From: Bacteroides sp. CAG:927
Lineage (GTDB): Bacteria > Bacteroidota > Bacteroidia > Bacteroidales > Muribaculaceae
Direction: 5' to 3'
NCBI GenBank assembly: GCA_000431155.1
Contig: HF985650.1
Coordinates: 5,581-69,580 of the forward strand
Length of the DNA stretch: 64,000 nucleotides
The notes beneath the pieces were generated by a model. That model ran no database searches. It was given only the letters and a program-made list of their open reading frames with translations, and was not told the origin of the DNA. Positions 1 through 9,219 of the stretch are shown here, in pieces (the stretch's first letter is position 1; each line of letters opens with the position of its first letter). Position numbers and translations under genes: made by a program.

Positions 1-1128
1 ATCCCATTGGTTGTAGCTTTCTTTGGACACGTTTGCCATATATTTGGCTGCGAGCCATGCCGCGTCTGCAATTTGTGAATCGGTGGCGTCAGGGTGAGCC
101 TGACGGTAATCCTTAACCAACCCCCAAGCTTTGGAGGCATCACTGCCCGGTATTGTGGTCTTTGCAAAAATTTCAGCTACTTCTGCCATAATGAGCGGTG
201 CGGGGAGATTGAAATATATGCCTGCTCGACGTGCGCTTTCAGGTGTGCCGAATATTCGTGACAGGTTGTCTTTTACGCTCAGGCGTACCAAAGGCATCTG
301 TCGTGCTTTATTGCACCATCCGGGATTGTCAAATTTCTCAATGTTTTTAAGATGCAGTGACATGATATTGCGGTCGGAGGTGGATTTGTTCTCGAATATT
401 CCGGCTGTAATGCCGTTTAATGTGGATATTTCGGTAGTAAGATTGGTGTCAAAAGCGCCCACAAACCGGTAGTCCATGATAGGGTATTTAGACACAAGGT
501 CAATGCTCGTACGTATTCCCTGATCACCGAAAAAGTATCGGCGTGTGTAATAGAAGAACTCAAGCACGTCGCCTGTCTCAAGGCCCGGAATGGCAAGTTT
601 ATGTTCGCTTGAAGACTCTTCCTTTCCCGTTGTGACGGTTACAACCTCTTTGGGGTCAACATCAATGCACAGGCCGTTGGGCTTGTAGATGCGAGCCCCG
701 AATGCCTGATTAAACTCATAAATCACCAATCCTGAGCCGATTTTTTGGCTTTCTTTCGGGTCAAAAGAAAACTCCGAATAGTATTCTACCGCACTTTTGT
801 CAAGGAGCTTGACCATGCAGCGTCGTATTTGGTTGACAGTGGTTTCCCCGATATATCCTCGCTCCACATCAACAAAATTACCCATTTGGGATGATTCAAT
901 TCTGCCGGCATCAATGCTATTGTATTCAGCGATAATTACTGCTGCGCATCCATTTGCAAGGGAGTCCGGGACTGATGTATTGGCATTGAATTCCGGCAGG
1001 TTCATATTCCATACCTCCTGTGCGGCAGTTTTCTGAAACTTTGCATCAGGTTCGTTGTTTGCTGCGGCGGAAGTGAAGGCGGCAAGTGCCATGAGCAATG
1101 CAGTCACAAATAATGGTTTTGTATTCAT
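1..1128 (-). CDS. Secreted DUF3857-like protein, C-terminus beyond window
   Basis: An open frame of 376 codons runs from an ATG at 1128 off the left edge, so the C-terminus is missing. Residues 1 to about 23 form a signal peptide (MNTKPL, hydrophobic core, then SAAANN). The body reads like the beta-rich DUF3857 domain that precedes transglutaminase-like domains in Bacteroidetes, for example the stretch around 'GLETGDVLEFFYYTRR'. The catalytic Cys-His-Asp region would lie outside the window. The gene starts 5 bases after the stop of the 608-residue gene upstream, so the two are probably co-transcribed. Exported location follows from the signal peptide; the substrate is unknown. Family assignment is by pattern recognition only. 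Confidence 0.7.
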   Translation of the reverse strand, partial: MNTKPLFVTALLMALAAFTSAAANNEPDAKFQKTAAQEVWNMNLPEFNANTSVPDSLANGCAAVIIAEYNSIDAGRIESSQMGNFVDVERGYIGETTVNQIRRCMVKLLDKSAVEYYSEFSFDPKESQKIGSGLVIYEFNQAFGARIYKPNGLCIDVDPKEVVTVTTGKEESSSEHKLAIPGLETGDVLEFFYYTRRYFFGDQGIRTSIDLVSKYPIMDYRFVGAFDTNLTTEISTLNGITAGIFENKSTSDRNIMSLHLKNIEKFDNPGWCNKARQMPLVRLSVKDNLSRIFGTPESARRAGIYFNLPAPLIMAEVAEIFAKTTIPGSDASKAWGLVKDYRQAHPDATDSQIADAAWLAAKYMANVSKESYNQWD

Positions 1129-1133
1129 AATGA

Positions 1134-2960
1134 TTATTGGTTTACTAAAACAAGTTTGTTGTTAATTGCACGGGAGAGCGTGCGAATGTCGTTGTTGAAA
1201 TTTTCCAGTTCTTTCAAAGGTATTATGCCTTGTGTGAAATCCATCAACAAGCGGGCAGTAACAGTGTCTTGGTCGGAGGTATATTCCAGTGAGGCTGTTA
1301 GTGTGGGATTGCTGATATGAACAGTGACGGGAAGTTCGCGTAGAGTTGTCCCTTTGGGTAATTTCACGGATATGGTGCGGGAGAGGCGTTTGGAAACACT
1401 GATTTCACCGGGGGCAGTGCGATCTTCCAGCTCAAATATCATTCCGAGAATTGACGGTATGATGTCAAGAGACAGATAGCTGTTGTCGCCGACTTTCTGT
1501 ATGCCTGCAGAGCGTGTCACTTCAGCCGTGATTTTAGTGGGGCCGTTGTTGACAGTGTCATTATGCAACGTGACATTGTCAAAAGCCCATGTATTGCGTC
1601 CCTCGTTGATAAATCCGAGCACCTGCTTGTTGCGGTAACGCCGGTCAGTGTTGTTAAGCGAGTTGAGAAGCCGTGCCTTGAATTCGCCTGAAACGGTTTC
1701 GATGAATTTGCCGTGAAGTGTGGTGCCGTCAATGGTATAGTTTACGGTAACATCATCACAGTTGCTTGCCGGAGGCAAGATTGGAACGCGGTGTATGATG
1801 CATTTGTCTCCATTCTCTATTAGGGTCTGTTTGCCCTGAATGGAGCCGGGATAGTAACCGCAATCTGTAGCTCCTACCGTGCCGTCAAGATATAAAATGG
1901 AGTCACTGGGCAAAATTGCTGCGGCTATCATATGGTTGCCGGTAGAAAACAAAGGGCGCGCAGTCCAGTCGTCGGGGATGCTGCGGGTGCCTATCCACAC
2001 CATTCGTCCGTCAATATTGACGGCATTCAGCATCGCCTTTATAAGGTTGGCTGAACCTTTGCAATCGCCATACCGCTTCTGAAGCACGACGGATGCCAAT
2101 TCGGGTTCCCACCCCAACTCGCCATACTCTATGACTATATAGCGTATGTTGGTGTTGACCCAATGATGTATGGCTGCGATACGTTCAGCATCGGATTTGC
2201 ACTGTGATGTGATTTGTCGCGCCTTTTCAGCCACGTTTTCTAACCCCGGGTCCTGACGGAGAATGTATTGGCGGATGCGTGTATAGAAGTCATTTACATC
2301 CTTAAACATGCCGGTAAAGCATACCAAAGGAAGTGTGCGGCGGGGGGAGGGGGCATCGGATGGCAGATTCAATGCGGGCAAATCGGAAGCGGCAAGTGTT
2401 ATAACCCAATTTTTGCCATCGGGAGAAGGTGCACGGGTAATTGATGCGTTTTCAGGCAAATTGGTTGCCTCAATATCGTAAATGTCTTTCATGCTTACTG
2501 GCATGGTTAATGATAGGGTATATTGCTTGACGGGATAGTTGGCACCCACGAAAACCAGATGGTCCCGTTCGGGTGATTTGAGCGTGCAGTCGAATGTAGC
2601 TGTAATGCTTTTTCCCACTTTGTCAAGCTTTATGGGGAGTATGCACATGCGCGAATCGTCAAAGAATATGCCTGCGCTTGTAGCATTGCCGTAAATGGGT
2701 TTAGACCCTTTGGCCTTGGCGTTATCTACTGTTCGAAAGTTATCGTAGCTGATGGATGCATGTGCAGTTGTGGCGGTTTTTGTGGCCAGGAATGTGATGG
2801 ACTTGTGTTGTTTTATGCACTCGAGTTTCAGCCCCGATTTGTCGGTGACGAATATATATTGATCGGTCATGTTGCCGATGACAGTGTTGACAGGCTCAGC
2901 GGCCTGCAAGCACAAATAAGCGAGAAAGAACAAGAGAGCTACAGTTGTTTTCAAGTACAT
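1134..2960 (-). CDS. Secreted DUF3857/transglutaminase-like protein
   Basis: I place the start at the ATG at 2960, which opens a signal peptide (MYLKTTVALLFFLAYLC). The longer frame back to 3209 is Pro/Phe-rich, lacks a signal and crosses the promoter of the divergent gene. The 608-residue protein has a DUF3857-like N-terminal half. A transglutaminase-like core follows: Cys in 'RYGDCKGSANLI', His in 'STGNHMIAAA' and Asp in 'ILYLDGT', the usual triad. A beta-rich C-terminal domain completes it. Such proteins are common and mostly uncharacterised in Bacteroidales; they act outside the cytoplasm and may cleave or cross-link peptides. The next gene downstream starts 5 bases later and is a paralogue-like partner. 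Confidence 0.75.
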   Translation of the reverse strand: MYLKTTVALLFFLAYLCLQAAEPVNTVIGNMTDQYIFVTDKSGLKLECIKQHKSITFLATKTATTAHASISYDNFRTVDNAKAKGSKPIYGNATSAGIFFDDSRMCILPIKLDKVGKSITATFDCTLKSPERDHLVFVGANYPVKQYTLSLTMPVSMKDIYDIEATNLPENASITRAPSPDGKNWVITLAASDLPALNLPSDAPSPRRTLPLVCFTGMFKDVNDFYTRIRQYILRQDPGLENVAEKARQITSQCKSDAERIAAIHHWVNTNIRYIVIEYGELGWEPELASVVLQKRYGDCKGSANLIKAMLNAVNIDGRMVWIGTRSIPDDWTARPLFSTGNHMIAAAILPSDSILYLDGTVGATDCGYYPGSIQGKQTLIENGDKCIIHRVPILPPASNCDDVTVNYTIDGTTLHGKFIETVSGEFKARLLNSLNNTDRRYRNKQVLGFINEGRNTWAFDNVTLHNDTVNNGPTKITAEVTRSAGIQKVGDNSYLSLDIIPSILGMIFELEDRTAPGEISVSKRLSRTISVKLPKGTTLRELPVTVHISNPTLTASLEYTSDQDTVTARLLMDFTQGIIPLKELENFNNDIRTLSRAINNKLVLVNQ

Positions 2961-3091
2961 ATAGGCACAAGTGATGTTAGAAAATGTAAAATAATGGGAA
3001 AATATTGGTTTATGCAATAGCCGGAATGTTAATTCCGGGATTGCTAAGGGAAAAGTGATAGGGAGGGGAGGAAATTTTGGTGGAGGATGAC

Positions 3092-3120
3092 TTGTGGGAA
3101 TGAAAAAATAATTAGCTTTG
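3092..3120 (+). promoter_or_regulatory. Bacteroidetes-type promoter for the 3175 gene
   Basis: TTG at 3092-3094, an 18-base spacer, then TAGCTTTG at 3113-3120 match the Bacteroidetes -33/-7 consensus. The predicted start of transcription near 3127 leaves a leader of about 48 bases. Confidence 0.55.
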
Positions 3121-3174
3121 TGCAATGGGTAGAATTGCCTATGCCGTAATACTGACTTATAAAAGATATAGGGT

Positions 3175-4749
3175 ATGAAAGGAAAAAGTATATTTGCTGT
3201 TGCAGCCATGTTTTGTGCCGCAGTGTGTTTTTCGCAGGATGTGGTGATAAAGAAGCCTGATTATTTTACCGAGCCAATACGTGACGGGCATGTACTGTTT
3301 CCTGACAGCCTTGTTTATCCAGCGGATGCTGAGGAGATTGTGATTCCGGATGTGGGAACGTTTGGGCGCCTCGGCAATGAGTTTGGTGATGGCTATGATT
3401 TTCCTAATGTACGGAAAATTATATTCAATAATGTGGATTATGTGCCCGGAGCACTGATAAACGCACTTCCGAATCTTGAGGAGGTGGTGTTCAACGGAAT
3501 GATAGGACATTTTGATTGCACTCTTATAATGGACTGCCCCAAACTGAAATCGATTATATTCCGTGGGCCGGTGTCATCGACCGGTGGCTCGGGACTGACA
3601 TCCAGAGTGCCGAGCCTTGAAAAAATAGTGTTTGAGAGTGTGGTGGTGGATTTAGGCGTTGAGCCTGACAGTGTGGGCTTTACCAATAACGGCGCGTTTC
3701 TCATGGCGTATAACGACAGCCTAACTCCGGCGGCAACAGTGGCGCAACTTAAAGGCAATGCAAAACTCATAGCTGACATGGAGCGCGTTGCCCGGTGGCA
3801 AGAGGAGGTGCTTCGTGCCAAAAATTCAAAATGGATGCGCGGAAGTGCATATCGTGCCGCAAAAATTCTACAACCTGTGTTGGCCGAACTTGGATGTGCG
3901 TTGTCGGCAGAGAGTCTGAAAAGCGCAATGGAATATGCGTGGAACACAAGCGATGATGTGAAAACCAAACTTGAGATATTGAAAGCATCGCCCAGCTATG
4001 CGGCCGATACGATTAAGAAGCCGAATCTGGAGTATGCGCTCCCATCTGATTCGCTTTTGGCGGCAACACGCGAGTATTTCAACCTTGACAGCGTTGCGGG
4101 TAATGGCGATGATGTGTCGCGCATCAAAAATCTGCTATACTGGGTTCACAACAATATTCCTCACGACGGGGGCAACGGGCTGGCTCCCGGAGCGAGGAAC
4201 CTCAGGAATACTTACGAATCGGCAAGACGCGACAGTTGCGGCTACAATTGCCGCGCCTTGGCGATAAGTCTTGCGGAAGCACTTCTTGCGGAGGGGATTC
4301 CGGCACGCTATGTGACTTGTCAATCAAAGGCATGGGACACCGACAATGACTGCCATGTGATATGCGTGGCCTGGAGCGAATCGCTCGGCAAATGGATATG
4401 GATGGATCCTACCTTTGCGGCGTATGTTATGGATGAGAAGGGCACGTTGCTTCATCCGGGCGAGGTGCGCTACCGTTTGCAACACAACCTACCGCTGGCA
4501 ATCAATAATGATGCCAACTGGAATAACCGCTACACGCAGGACAAGGAGTATTATCTTGACGAATATATGGCCAAGAACCTATATATCATGTCGGTAAATG
4601 CATTCAACCAGTCGGAGCCAGAGAGCACGGTTTCATATCCTCACCGTCAGGGCAAGTTTGTGGCTCTTGTGCCCCAAGGCAGCAACTACGACAATGCTCA
4701 TATAATCACTACAGACGAGGCATGGTTTTGGCAACCGCCGGTGAAGTAG
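3175..4749 (+). CDS. Secreted transglutaminase-like protein with LRR-like N-terminus
   Basis: This is a 524-residue protein with a signal peptide (MKGKSIFAVAAMFCAAVCFS) and likely cleavage before QDVV. Residues 45 to about 165 contain spaced leucine/isoleucine strands of the BspA type, as in 'FPNVRKIIFNNVDYVP' and 'LPNLEEVVFNGM'. A helical linker follows. The C-terminal half is a transglutaminase-like core: 'SCGYNCRALAI' with C359 the likely nucleophile, 'DNDCHVICVAW' with the His, and 'WIWMDPTF' with the Asp. It is transcribed divergently from the DUF3857 pair and shares the same enzymatic theme. The role is probably periplasmic or surface peptide processing; the substrate is unknown. Confidence 0.75.
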   Translation: MKGKSIFAVAAMFCAAVCFSQDVVIKKPDYFTEPIRDGHVLFPDSLVYPADAEEIVIPDVGTFGRLGNEFGDGYDFPNVRKIIFNNVDYVPGALINALPNLEEVVFNGMIGHFDCTLIMDCPKLKSIIFRGPVSSTGGSGLTSRVPSLEKIVFESVVVDLGVEPDSVGFTNNGAFLMAYNDSLTPAATVAQLKGNAKLIADMERVARWQEEVLRAKNSKWMRGSAYRAAKILQPVLAELGCALSAESLKSAMEYAWNTSDDVKTKLEILKASPSYAADTIKKPNLEYALPSDSLLAATREYFNLDSVAGNGDDVSRIKNLLYWVHNNIPHDGGNGLAPGARNLRNTYESARRDSCGYNCRALAISLAEALLAEGIPARYVTCQSKAWDTDNDCHVICVAWSESLGKWIWMDPTFAAYVMDEKGTLLHPGEVRYRLQHNLPLAINNDANWNNRYTQDKEYYLDEYMAKNLYIMSVNAFNQSEPESTVSYPHRQGKFVALVPQGSNYDNAHIITTDEAWFWQPPVK

Positions 4750-4763
4750 GGAAGGCGGCGGGT

Positions 4764-6068
4764 TCAATAGGCGCGGCTGTTTTTTCGGATGCGGTCGTGC
4801 TTGAACTCGTTCCAGTTGTGGCGCATGTTTTTGTGTGATTTGATCAGGGTGATGCCTGTGAGCTGCTTGAGCATGGCGAGGGCGCGATGGCCGAATGCGA
4901 AGTTTTTGTTGTTTTTGTGCGGACTCACGTAGCGGTAGTCGGGCGGGATGTCGAGCCGAATTTTGTTTTGATTGATGCTGTTGACGCGGCTCACGAGCTG
5001 TGATATGGCTGGTTGGAGCGGGGGTACATTGTCCGGCTCATATATGCCTATTTCGTTGAAATTGAGTTTGCTGCTTGTCCATTTCTTGGCTTCTTTGAGC
5101 GTGATGTATTCTTTGTCAAGCATATATACTTCGGCATAGGTGCTGACGAAAAACTGCTCGTTGAGGTGGTTGAAGCCGAACATGGCATGACCGCGTCCGT
5201 TGGACTCAATGTTGAAGGAATAGCCTGTGAGGTCAAGAGGCGAGAGTCGGTCGCCTGTCACATCACTGTAATTGAAGCGGAGGCGGAATTGCTCAAAATC
5301 AAGATTATTGCGGAAAAAGCCTGAGAGGTTGGGCACCCATTTGCGGCTGGATGTGTCGGCAAGCACATTCACATCCACCATGAGGTTGTCGCGGTGTTTT
5401 GTCCAGATTTCGGTGGGGCTGTATTTACCACGTACGGTGTCGGTGGCCTCATCGGCAATCAGGAGCGCGGAAGGCAGCGGGACGGAGGGGGCGACTCCTA
5501 TCCAGTCGGACCAGGAGAAATGATGGTTGCTGATGTCGCTGACACTGTCAAGTCCTTGGTTGTTGGTGATATGGTAGTAGGAACGGCAAGAGAGGATTCT
5601 GGGATTGGACCATCCCTTAAACTTGGTTTTTTTGTCGGGGACAAGCATGTAATCCACCATTTTTTCACGAAAAAGGAACACGGTGTCGGTATAGGTGGAG
5701 AGAGTGGAGTATTCGCGTACGTAGGCGAGCATGTGCAATACTTTGTGCTGTCGTGATTCTACTACCACCTCGGGGAGAGAGGCTACCGTTTTTTGCAGGA
5801 ATATGGTGTCGGGTGTGGGGAAAGCGACAGATTTTTCTTTGAATCCCAGATAACGCACGGTAATGGGGTAGCTGTCGGGAGACAGGTAGGGCGTTTTGCC
5901 CTTGTTGCTGCTTAAGCCTATCATGGAGCCGTGACGGTTGAAAATGGAGGCAGAGGGGAGAGGCTGCCGGGTTACGGAGTCGGCAATGACGGGGTTTTGT
6001 GCGCCCCGAGCATCCACTGCGGATAGCGAGAGGACAAAAATGATGATGAATGCAAAACAGCGATACAT
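4764..6068 (-). CDS. CarboxypepD_reg-like surface/exported protein
   Basis: The start is taken at the ATG at 6068, which opens a signal peptide (MYRCFAFIIIFVLSLSAVDA). An upstream ATG at 6110 would put 14 residues before it. After the signal comes a carboxypeptidase-regulatory-like beta-sandwich: 'VIADSVTRQPLPSASIFN', then 'YLGFKEKSVAFP' and 'LPEVVVES', the typical end of this domain in Bacteroidetes. The remaining 300 residues are beta-rich and I cannot name them. The end is convergent with the transglutaminase gene, 14 bases apart. Similar proteins are usually annotated as carboxypeptidase-like regulatory domain proteins of unknown function. Confidence 0.7.
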   Translation of the reverse strand: MYRCFAFIIIFVLSLSAVDARGAQNPVIADSVTRQPLPSASIFNRHGSMIGLSSNKGKTPYLSPDSYPITVRYLGFKEKSVAFPTPDTIFLQKTVASLPEVVVESRQHKVLHMLAYVREYSTLSTYTDTVFLFREKMVDYMLVPDKKTKFKGWSNPRILSCRSYYHITNNQGLDSVSDISNHHFSWSDWIGVAPSVPLPSALLIADEATDTVRGKYSPTEIWTKHRDNLMVDVNVLADTSSRKWVPNLSGFFRNNLDFEQFRLRFNYSDVTGDRLSPLDLTGYSFNIESNGRGHAMFGFNHLNEQFFVSTYAEVYMLDKEYITLKEAKKWTSSKLNFNEIGIYEPDNVPPLQPAISQLVSRVNSINQNKIRLDIPPDYRYVSPHKNNKNFAFGHRALAMLKQLTGITLIKSHKNMRHNWNEFKHDRIRKNSRAY

Positions 6069-6169
6069 GACAGCAATGAGAGTTGGCACAAAAGTAGTTA
6101 TTAATGCCAATGGGTGTTGCGGTCAATAAGTTAAATAGGCTCAATGATGAACATAAGATGTTAATTCAG

Positions 6170-6925
6170 CTATATGAGGTTAAGCTGTTTTGCAATACGG
6201 CACGCTTCAATGGAGTTTGAGGCACATAATTTCAGCAATATGTTTTGTCTGTGTCTGTTGACGGTATGTATGCTTATGGAAAGGCTCTCGGAAATTTCCT
6301 TGCTCAGCATCCCTTCATCAATGAACCGAAGTATCTCTTTTTCCCTTTTAGAAACCAAATCGTTGCAGTTGTGCTGCTCTAAAGGCAGAACCTTGCCCGA
6401 CACAGACTCGCAGATATAACTTTTGGTATCGGATTTGTCATCAGTGAGGTTGTAGAGGCATAATGCCAGCCGGATGCTTCCGTTGGGTTGTATTCCGACA
6501 TAAAACACCCTGTGCCGAACCAGATGCCTGTGGCACTCCCTGTCAATCATGGTCAGGACACTTGACAGGTAATAGTTGGAATAATCCTGTTTGGTTTTAG
6601 TCCGTATAAAATGGATGAACTTAAGCTCTTCAAGATGCTTTCTCTCCATGTCGCGGGGCGAAATGCATCGGAATATTTCATCCTCCCAAATGGAATCAAC
6701 ACACCTGCATTGGCTCTTGGTGTCCATACCCAAGGTCTGAGCCATACCGCCATAATAGATATAGCTTTTGCGCTCTTTCAAGTCGCTCAGTACCGCAATG
6801 GCATTTTCAATACGGGCATATCCGGAGGCAAATAATCTGTAACTGTTGAGGTTTTCAGAAATCCGGTCGTTGTTTCCGAAATCCTGAGACAGGAATTTGT
6901 CGTTCAGCTCATTTTTTACATCCAT
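6170..6925 (-). CDS. LuxR-family transcriptional regulator
   Basis: A 251-residue protein with a GerE/LuxR helix-turn-helix in the last 60 residues: 'LVSKREKEILRFIDEGML', 'SKEISESLSISIHTVNRH' and 'RQNILLKLCASN' follow the family pattern. The first 180 residues carry no receiver domain and look like a PAS-type sensor fold ('YARIENAIAVLSDL', later 'HRVFYVGIQPNGSIRLAL'), an architecture common in Bacteroidales. It lies divergent to the DUF1349 gene, 121 bases away, so it may control that gene or itself. The signal is unknown. Confidence 0.8.
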   Translation of the reverse strand: MDVKNELNDKFLSQDFGNNDRISENLNSYRLFASGYARIENAIAVLSDLKERKSYIYYGGMAQTLGMDTKSQCRCVDSIWEDEIFRCISPRDMERKHLEELKFIHFIRTKTKQDYSNYYLSSVLTMIDRECHRHLVRHRVFYVGIQPNGSIRLALCLYNLTDDKSDTKSYICESVSGKVLPLEQHNCNDLVSKREKEILRFIDEGMLSKEISESLSISIHTVNRHRQNILLKLCASNSIEACRIAKQLNLI

Positions 6926-6960
6926 CGGTTGTGTGTGCGTAAAATGGTTATAAATCAGTA

Positions 6961-6991
6961 TTGCCGGGCGCCGGTAAATGCCTTACCTTTG
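6961..6991 (+). promoter_or_regulatory. Promoter of the DUF1349/VOC operon
   Basis: TTG at 6961-6963, a 20-base spacer, then TACCTTTG at 6984-6991 match the Bacteroidetes promoter. It supports the ATG at 7047 as start, because an ATG at 6978 would lie inside the promoter. Confidence 0.6.
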
Positions 6992-7046
6992 CACTATCAA
7001 TGTGTTACAAATTGCAAAGGTAATAAAATTTAATAACTATCAACGT

Positions 7047-7724
7047 ATGTTCAACCCAAAGAATAACCTGACAAGAATAGTATTATCCGGTGTGTTAATT
7101 CTCTCTGCTCCCTGTATCTCTATGGCACAAACCTTGGATAAAATGCAGTGGTTCAATGAGCCGGAAAACTGGCAGATTGAAGGCAACTCACTTATGATGA
7201 ATGTAACACCCCAAACGGACTATTGGAGGATATCGCATTATGGGTTCACTGTGGATGATGCGCCGTTTCTATATGCCTTGCAGGGAGGCGAATTTGAGGT
7301 GAAAGTGAGAATATCCGGAGACTATAAAATACGTTTTGACCAGGCTGGACTGATGCTGCGCACCGACCATGAAAATTATATCAAAGCAGGTATTGAGTTT
7401 GTAGATGGGAAATATAATCTGAGTACGGTTGTAACTCATCATACAAGTGATTGGAGCATCATACCTTTGGACAAGCCTGTGGCGTATGTATGGATAAAGG
7501 CAATCCGGCGTCTGGATGCCGTGGAGGTTTTCTATTCTTTTGACGACAAGGAATATATAATGATGCGCAATGCGTGGCTTCAAGACAATCATCCCGTAAT
7601 GGTGGGAATGATGGGGGCGAGTCCGGACGGCAACGGGTTCAAGGCTCAATTTGATGGGTTCGCCATTAAGCATTTGCCCGATTCGCGCAGGGTGCAGTGG
7701 TTGATGAATAATAGTACTAAATAA
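7047..7724 (+). CDS. Secreted DUF1349 (concanavalin-like) protein
   Basis: A 225-residue protein from the ATG at 7047 with a signal peptide ending near 'APCISMAQT'. The mature part matches the DUF1349 jelly-roll family (regulation of enolase 1-like): 'MQWFNEPENWQIEGNSLMM', 'TDYWRISHYGFTVDDAPF', 'DQAGLMLRTDHENYIKAGIE' and 'DWSIIPLD'. These proteins have a concanavalin A-like fold and probably bind carbohydrate; this copy seems exported, although many family members are cytoplasmic. The VOC gene follows after 10 bases, likely in the same transcript. Confidence 0.75.
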   Translation: MFNPKNNLTRIVLSGVLILSAPCISMAQTLDKMQWFNEPENWQIEGNSLMMNVTPQTDYWRISHYGFTVDDAPFLYALQGGEFEVKVRISGDYKIRFDQAGLMLRTDHENYIKAGIEFVDGKYNLSTVVTHHTSDWSIIPLDKPVAYVWIKAIRRLDAVEVFYSFDDKEYIMMRNAWLQDNHPVMVGMMGASPDGNGFKAQFDGFAIKHLPDSRRVQWLMNNSTK

Positions 7725-7734
7725 TATAGGACTG

Positions 7735-8121
7735 ATGAAAATTGATCATATAGCTATATGGGCAGAAAATTTAGAATTGCTCCGGGAGTTCTATATCCAC
7801 TATTTTGATATGTCCAGCAGTGGCAAGTACATCAATGCCAAAAAAAATTTCAGCTCTTATTTCTTGTCGTTCAAGGATGGAGGAGCGCGAATCGAGCTTA
7901 TGAACATACCCGGCAAGGACTCTCCGGCGAGCAGGGGAGATCTGAAAAGGTTGGCTCATTTTTCCATATCGGTTGGGAGTAAAGAAGCCGTTGACATCAT
8001 GGCTCAACAATTCAGGGAAGACGGCTACACAATACTTAGTAATCCCCGCACTACAGGCGACGGATATTATGAATGTGCGATAGCTGATTCTGAAGGGAAT
8101 TACGTGGAAATAACCGAATAA
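7735..8121 (+). CDS. VOC-family (glyoxalase-like) protein
   Basis: A 128-residue vicinal-oxygen-chelate protein with two beta-alpha-beta-beta-beta modules. The likely metal ligands are visible: His in 'MKIDHIAIW', Glu in 'GARIELMN', His in 'RLAHFSISV' and Glu in 'NYVEITE'. The length is that of single-chain glyoxalase/bleomycin-resistance proteins, which act as dimers. Substrate specificity cannot be told. It probably shares a promoter with the DUF1349 gene 10 bases upstream. Confidence 0.85.
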   Translation: MKIDHIAIWAENLELLREFYIHYFDMSSSGKYINAKKNFSSYFLSFKDGGARIELMNIPGKDSPASRGDLKRLAHFSISVGSKEAVDIMAQQFREDGYTILSNPRTTGDGYYECAIADSEGNYVEITE

Positions 8122-8142
8122 CGGACTGCTTGAACAGCAGGC

Positions 8143-8700
8143 TCAGGAGTTGACGAGCTCAATGTAATCGGCATTGCCGATTTCCACGGCTGCGGCAAGG
8201 ACACCGGTGAGTTTCACCAAGAGTCTTTTTTTGCCGGAGCCTTTGATTTTGAGCAGAGTTCCTTCAAATCCATTGATGGGACCTTCGCAAACCATTCGTA
8301 TTTTTGCTCCATACATGCTTGGCGTTATCTCGTCAAGGTGATAGTATTGCGGTGTTTTTACAGATGTAACGGCGGTTATGAAGCGGTCCATTTCGGCAAC
8401 GGGTACTGTCATTGGGGTACAGTATGCGGCTCCTTTCAGGAACCGGTATTGCAGGGTTTGTGTGCGGGTGACGACCTTGTCAAGAGCCTCTTTGCTTGAA
8501 TACACAAAAAGCAGGTCCTGAACAAACGGCACCTGTATTCTTGTTCTTTTTCCTCCTTTTTCAATTATTTTTGTTGTCATGGGTGTGAAGACGCGAAATC
8601 CTGCTTCTTCCAACTGCTTGTATGCCGGGAGCTTTGCATTTGCACGCTTGAGATCACGCATGACAAACCATTGTTCGCCGGTGGATAAATCTGTTTCCAT
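8143..8700 (-). CDS. UpxY-family NusG-like antiterminator (orphan)
   Basis: A 185-residue protein with an N-terminal NGN-like domain ('EQWFVMRDLKRANAKL', 'FRVFTPMTTK', 'VPFVQDLLFVYSS') and a C-terminal KOW motif ('INGFEGTLLKIKGSGKKR'). This is the layout of UpxY proteins, which in Bacteroides are the first gene of capsular polysaccharide operons and prevent premature termination in the leader. No polysaccharide gene follows: the next gene downstream is the VOC gene on the opposite strand, 21 bases away. The glycosyltransferase genes at 55-58 kb are distant. It therefore acts in trans, on a small transcript, or is a relic of a lost locus. Confidence 0.8.
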   Translation of the reverse strand: METDLSTGEQWFVMRDLKRANAKLPAYKQLEEAGFRVFTPMTTKIIEKGGKRTRIQVPFVQDLLFVYSSKEALDKVVTRTQTLQYRFLKGAAYCTPMTVPVAEMDRFITAVTSVKTPQYYHLDEITPSMYGAKIRMVCEGPINGFEGTLLKIKGSGKKRLLVKLTGVLAAAVEIGNADYIELVNS

Positions 8701-8799
8701 AGTTTAGGTCAAATGCTTGATAGGGTTATGAATTTTGGTTTGAGAAAGACGGGTAGTATATGGATTGGTTATGAAGGTGGTATAGATCGGGATAAAAAT

Positions 8800-9219
8800 T
8801 TACGCTTTAGGGGGTTTGAAGAATTTTATTCGTTTGCAGATGTGTCCTATCGACAGGATTATCATGAGAAAGCCTAATTTGCCATGCACTCCACCAATGG
8901 GTGCGTGTGTGAATGATTGCACCCAATGGACGGTTGACGCGATAGCGGTGATGAATGTGGCGAGCGCCACCCACCACAGGATGCGTGTGACAGGGCTTTT
9001 TTGTTTACTGAATTTTTTGAACCAGTTGCTTTTTCCAAAATGCAGGAATATGTGATAACATATCAGCACTGCAAATATGATGCCAATGGCAATATGAATC
9101 CAAACGGATGTTATACCCCGGCTGCCTGTTGCCTCAAGCTGAATGCCAGAAACCAGCATGGCAATTGTGATCGGTAGGAGGCACCAGTTGCAAAGCTTGA
9201 GTTTCTGAATTTTCTTCAT
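8800..9219 (-). CDS. DUF4405 cytochrome-b-like membrane protein
   Basis: A 139-residue protein with four hydrophobic segments (about residues 11-27, 38-60, 80-98 and 110-128). Conserved-looking histidines sit in or beside the segments ('VWIHIAIGI', 'ICYHIFLHFG', 'STVHWVQSF', 'GVHGKLGF', 'SIGHICKRI'), as in DUF4405 proteins related to cytochrome b561. It may bind haem in the inner membrane. It lies 99 bases upstream of the antiterminator gene on the same strand. The function is not known. Confidence 0.7.
   Translation of the reverse strand: MKKIQKLKLCNWCLLPITIAMLVSGIQLEATGSRGITSVWIHIAIGIIFAVLICYHIFLHFGKSNWFKKFSKQKSPVTRILWWVALATFITAIASTVHWVQSFTHAPIGGVHGKLGFLMIILSIGHICKRIKFFKPPKA

Noticed and set aside
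8126..8140. CTGCT/AGCAG inverted repeat between the VOC and UpxY genes as a terminator
   Set aside because: The stem is only 5 bp and no T run follows on either strand.
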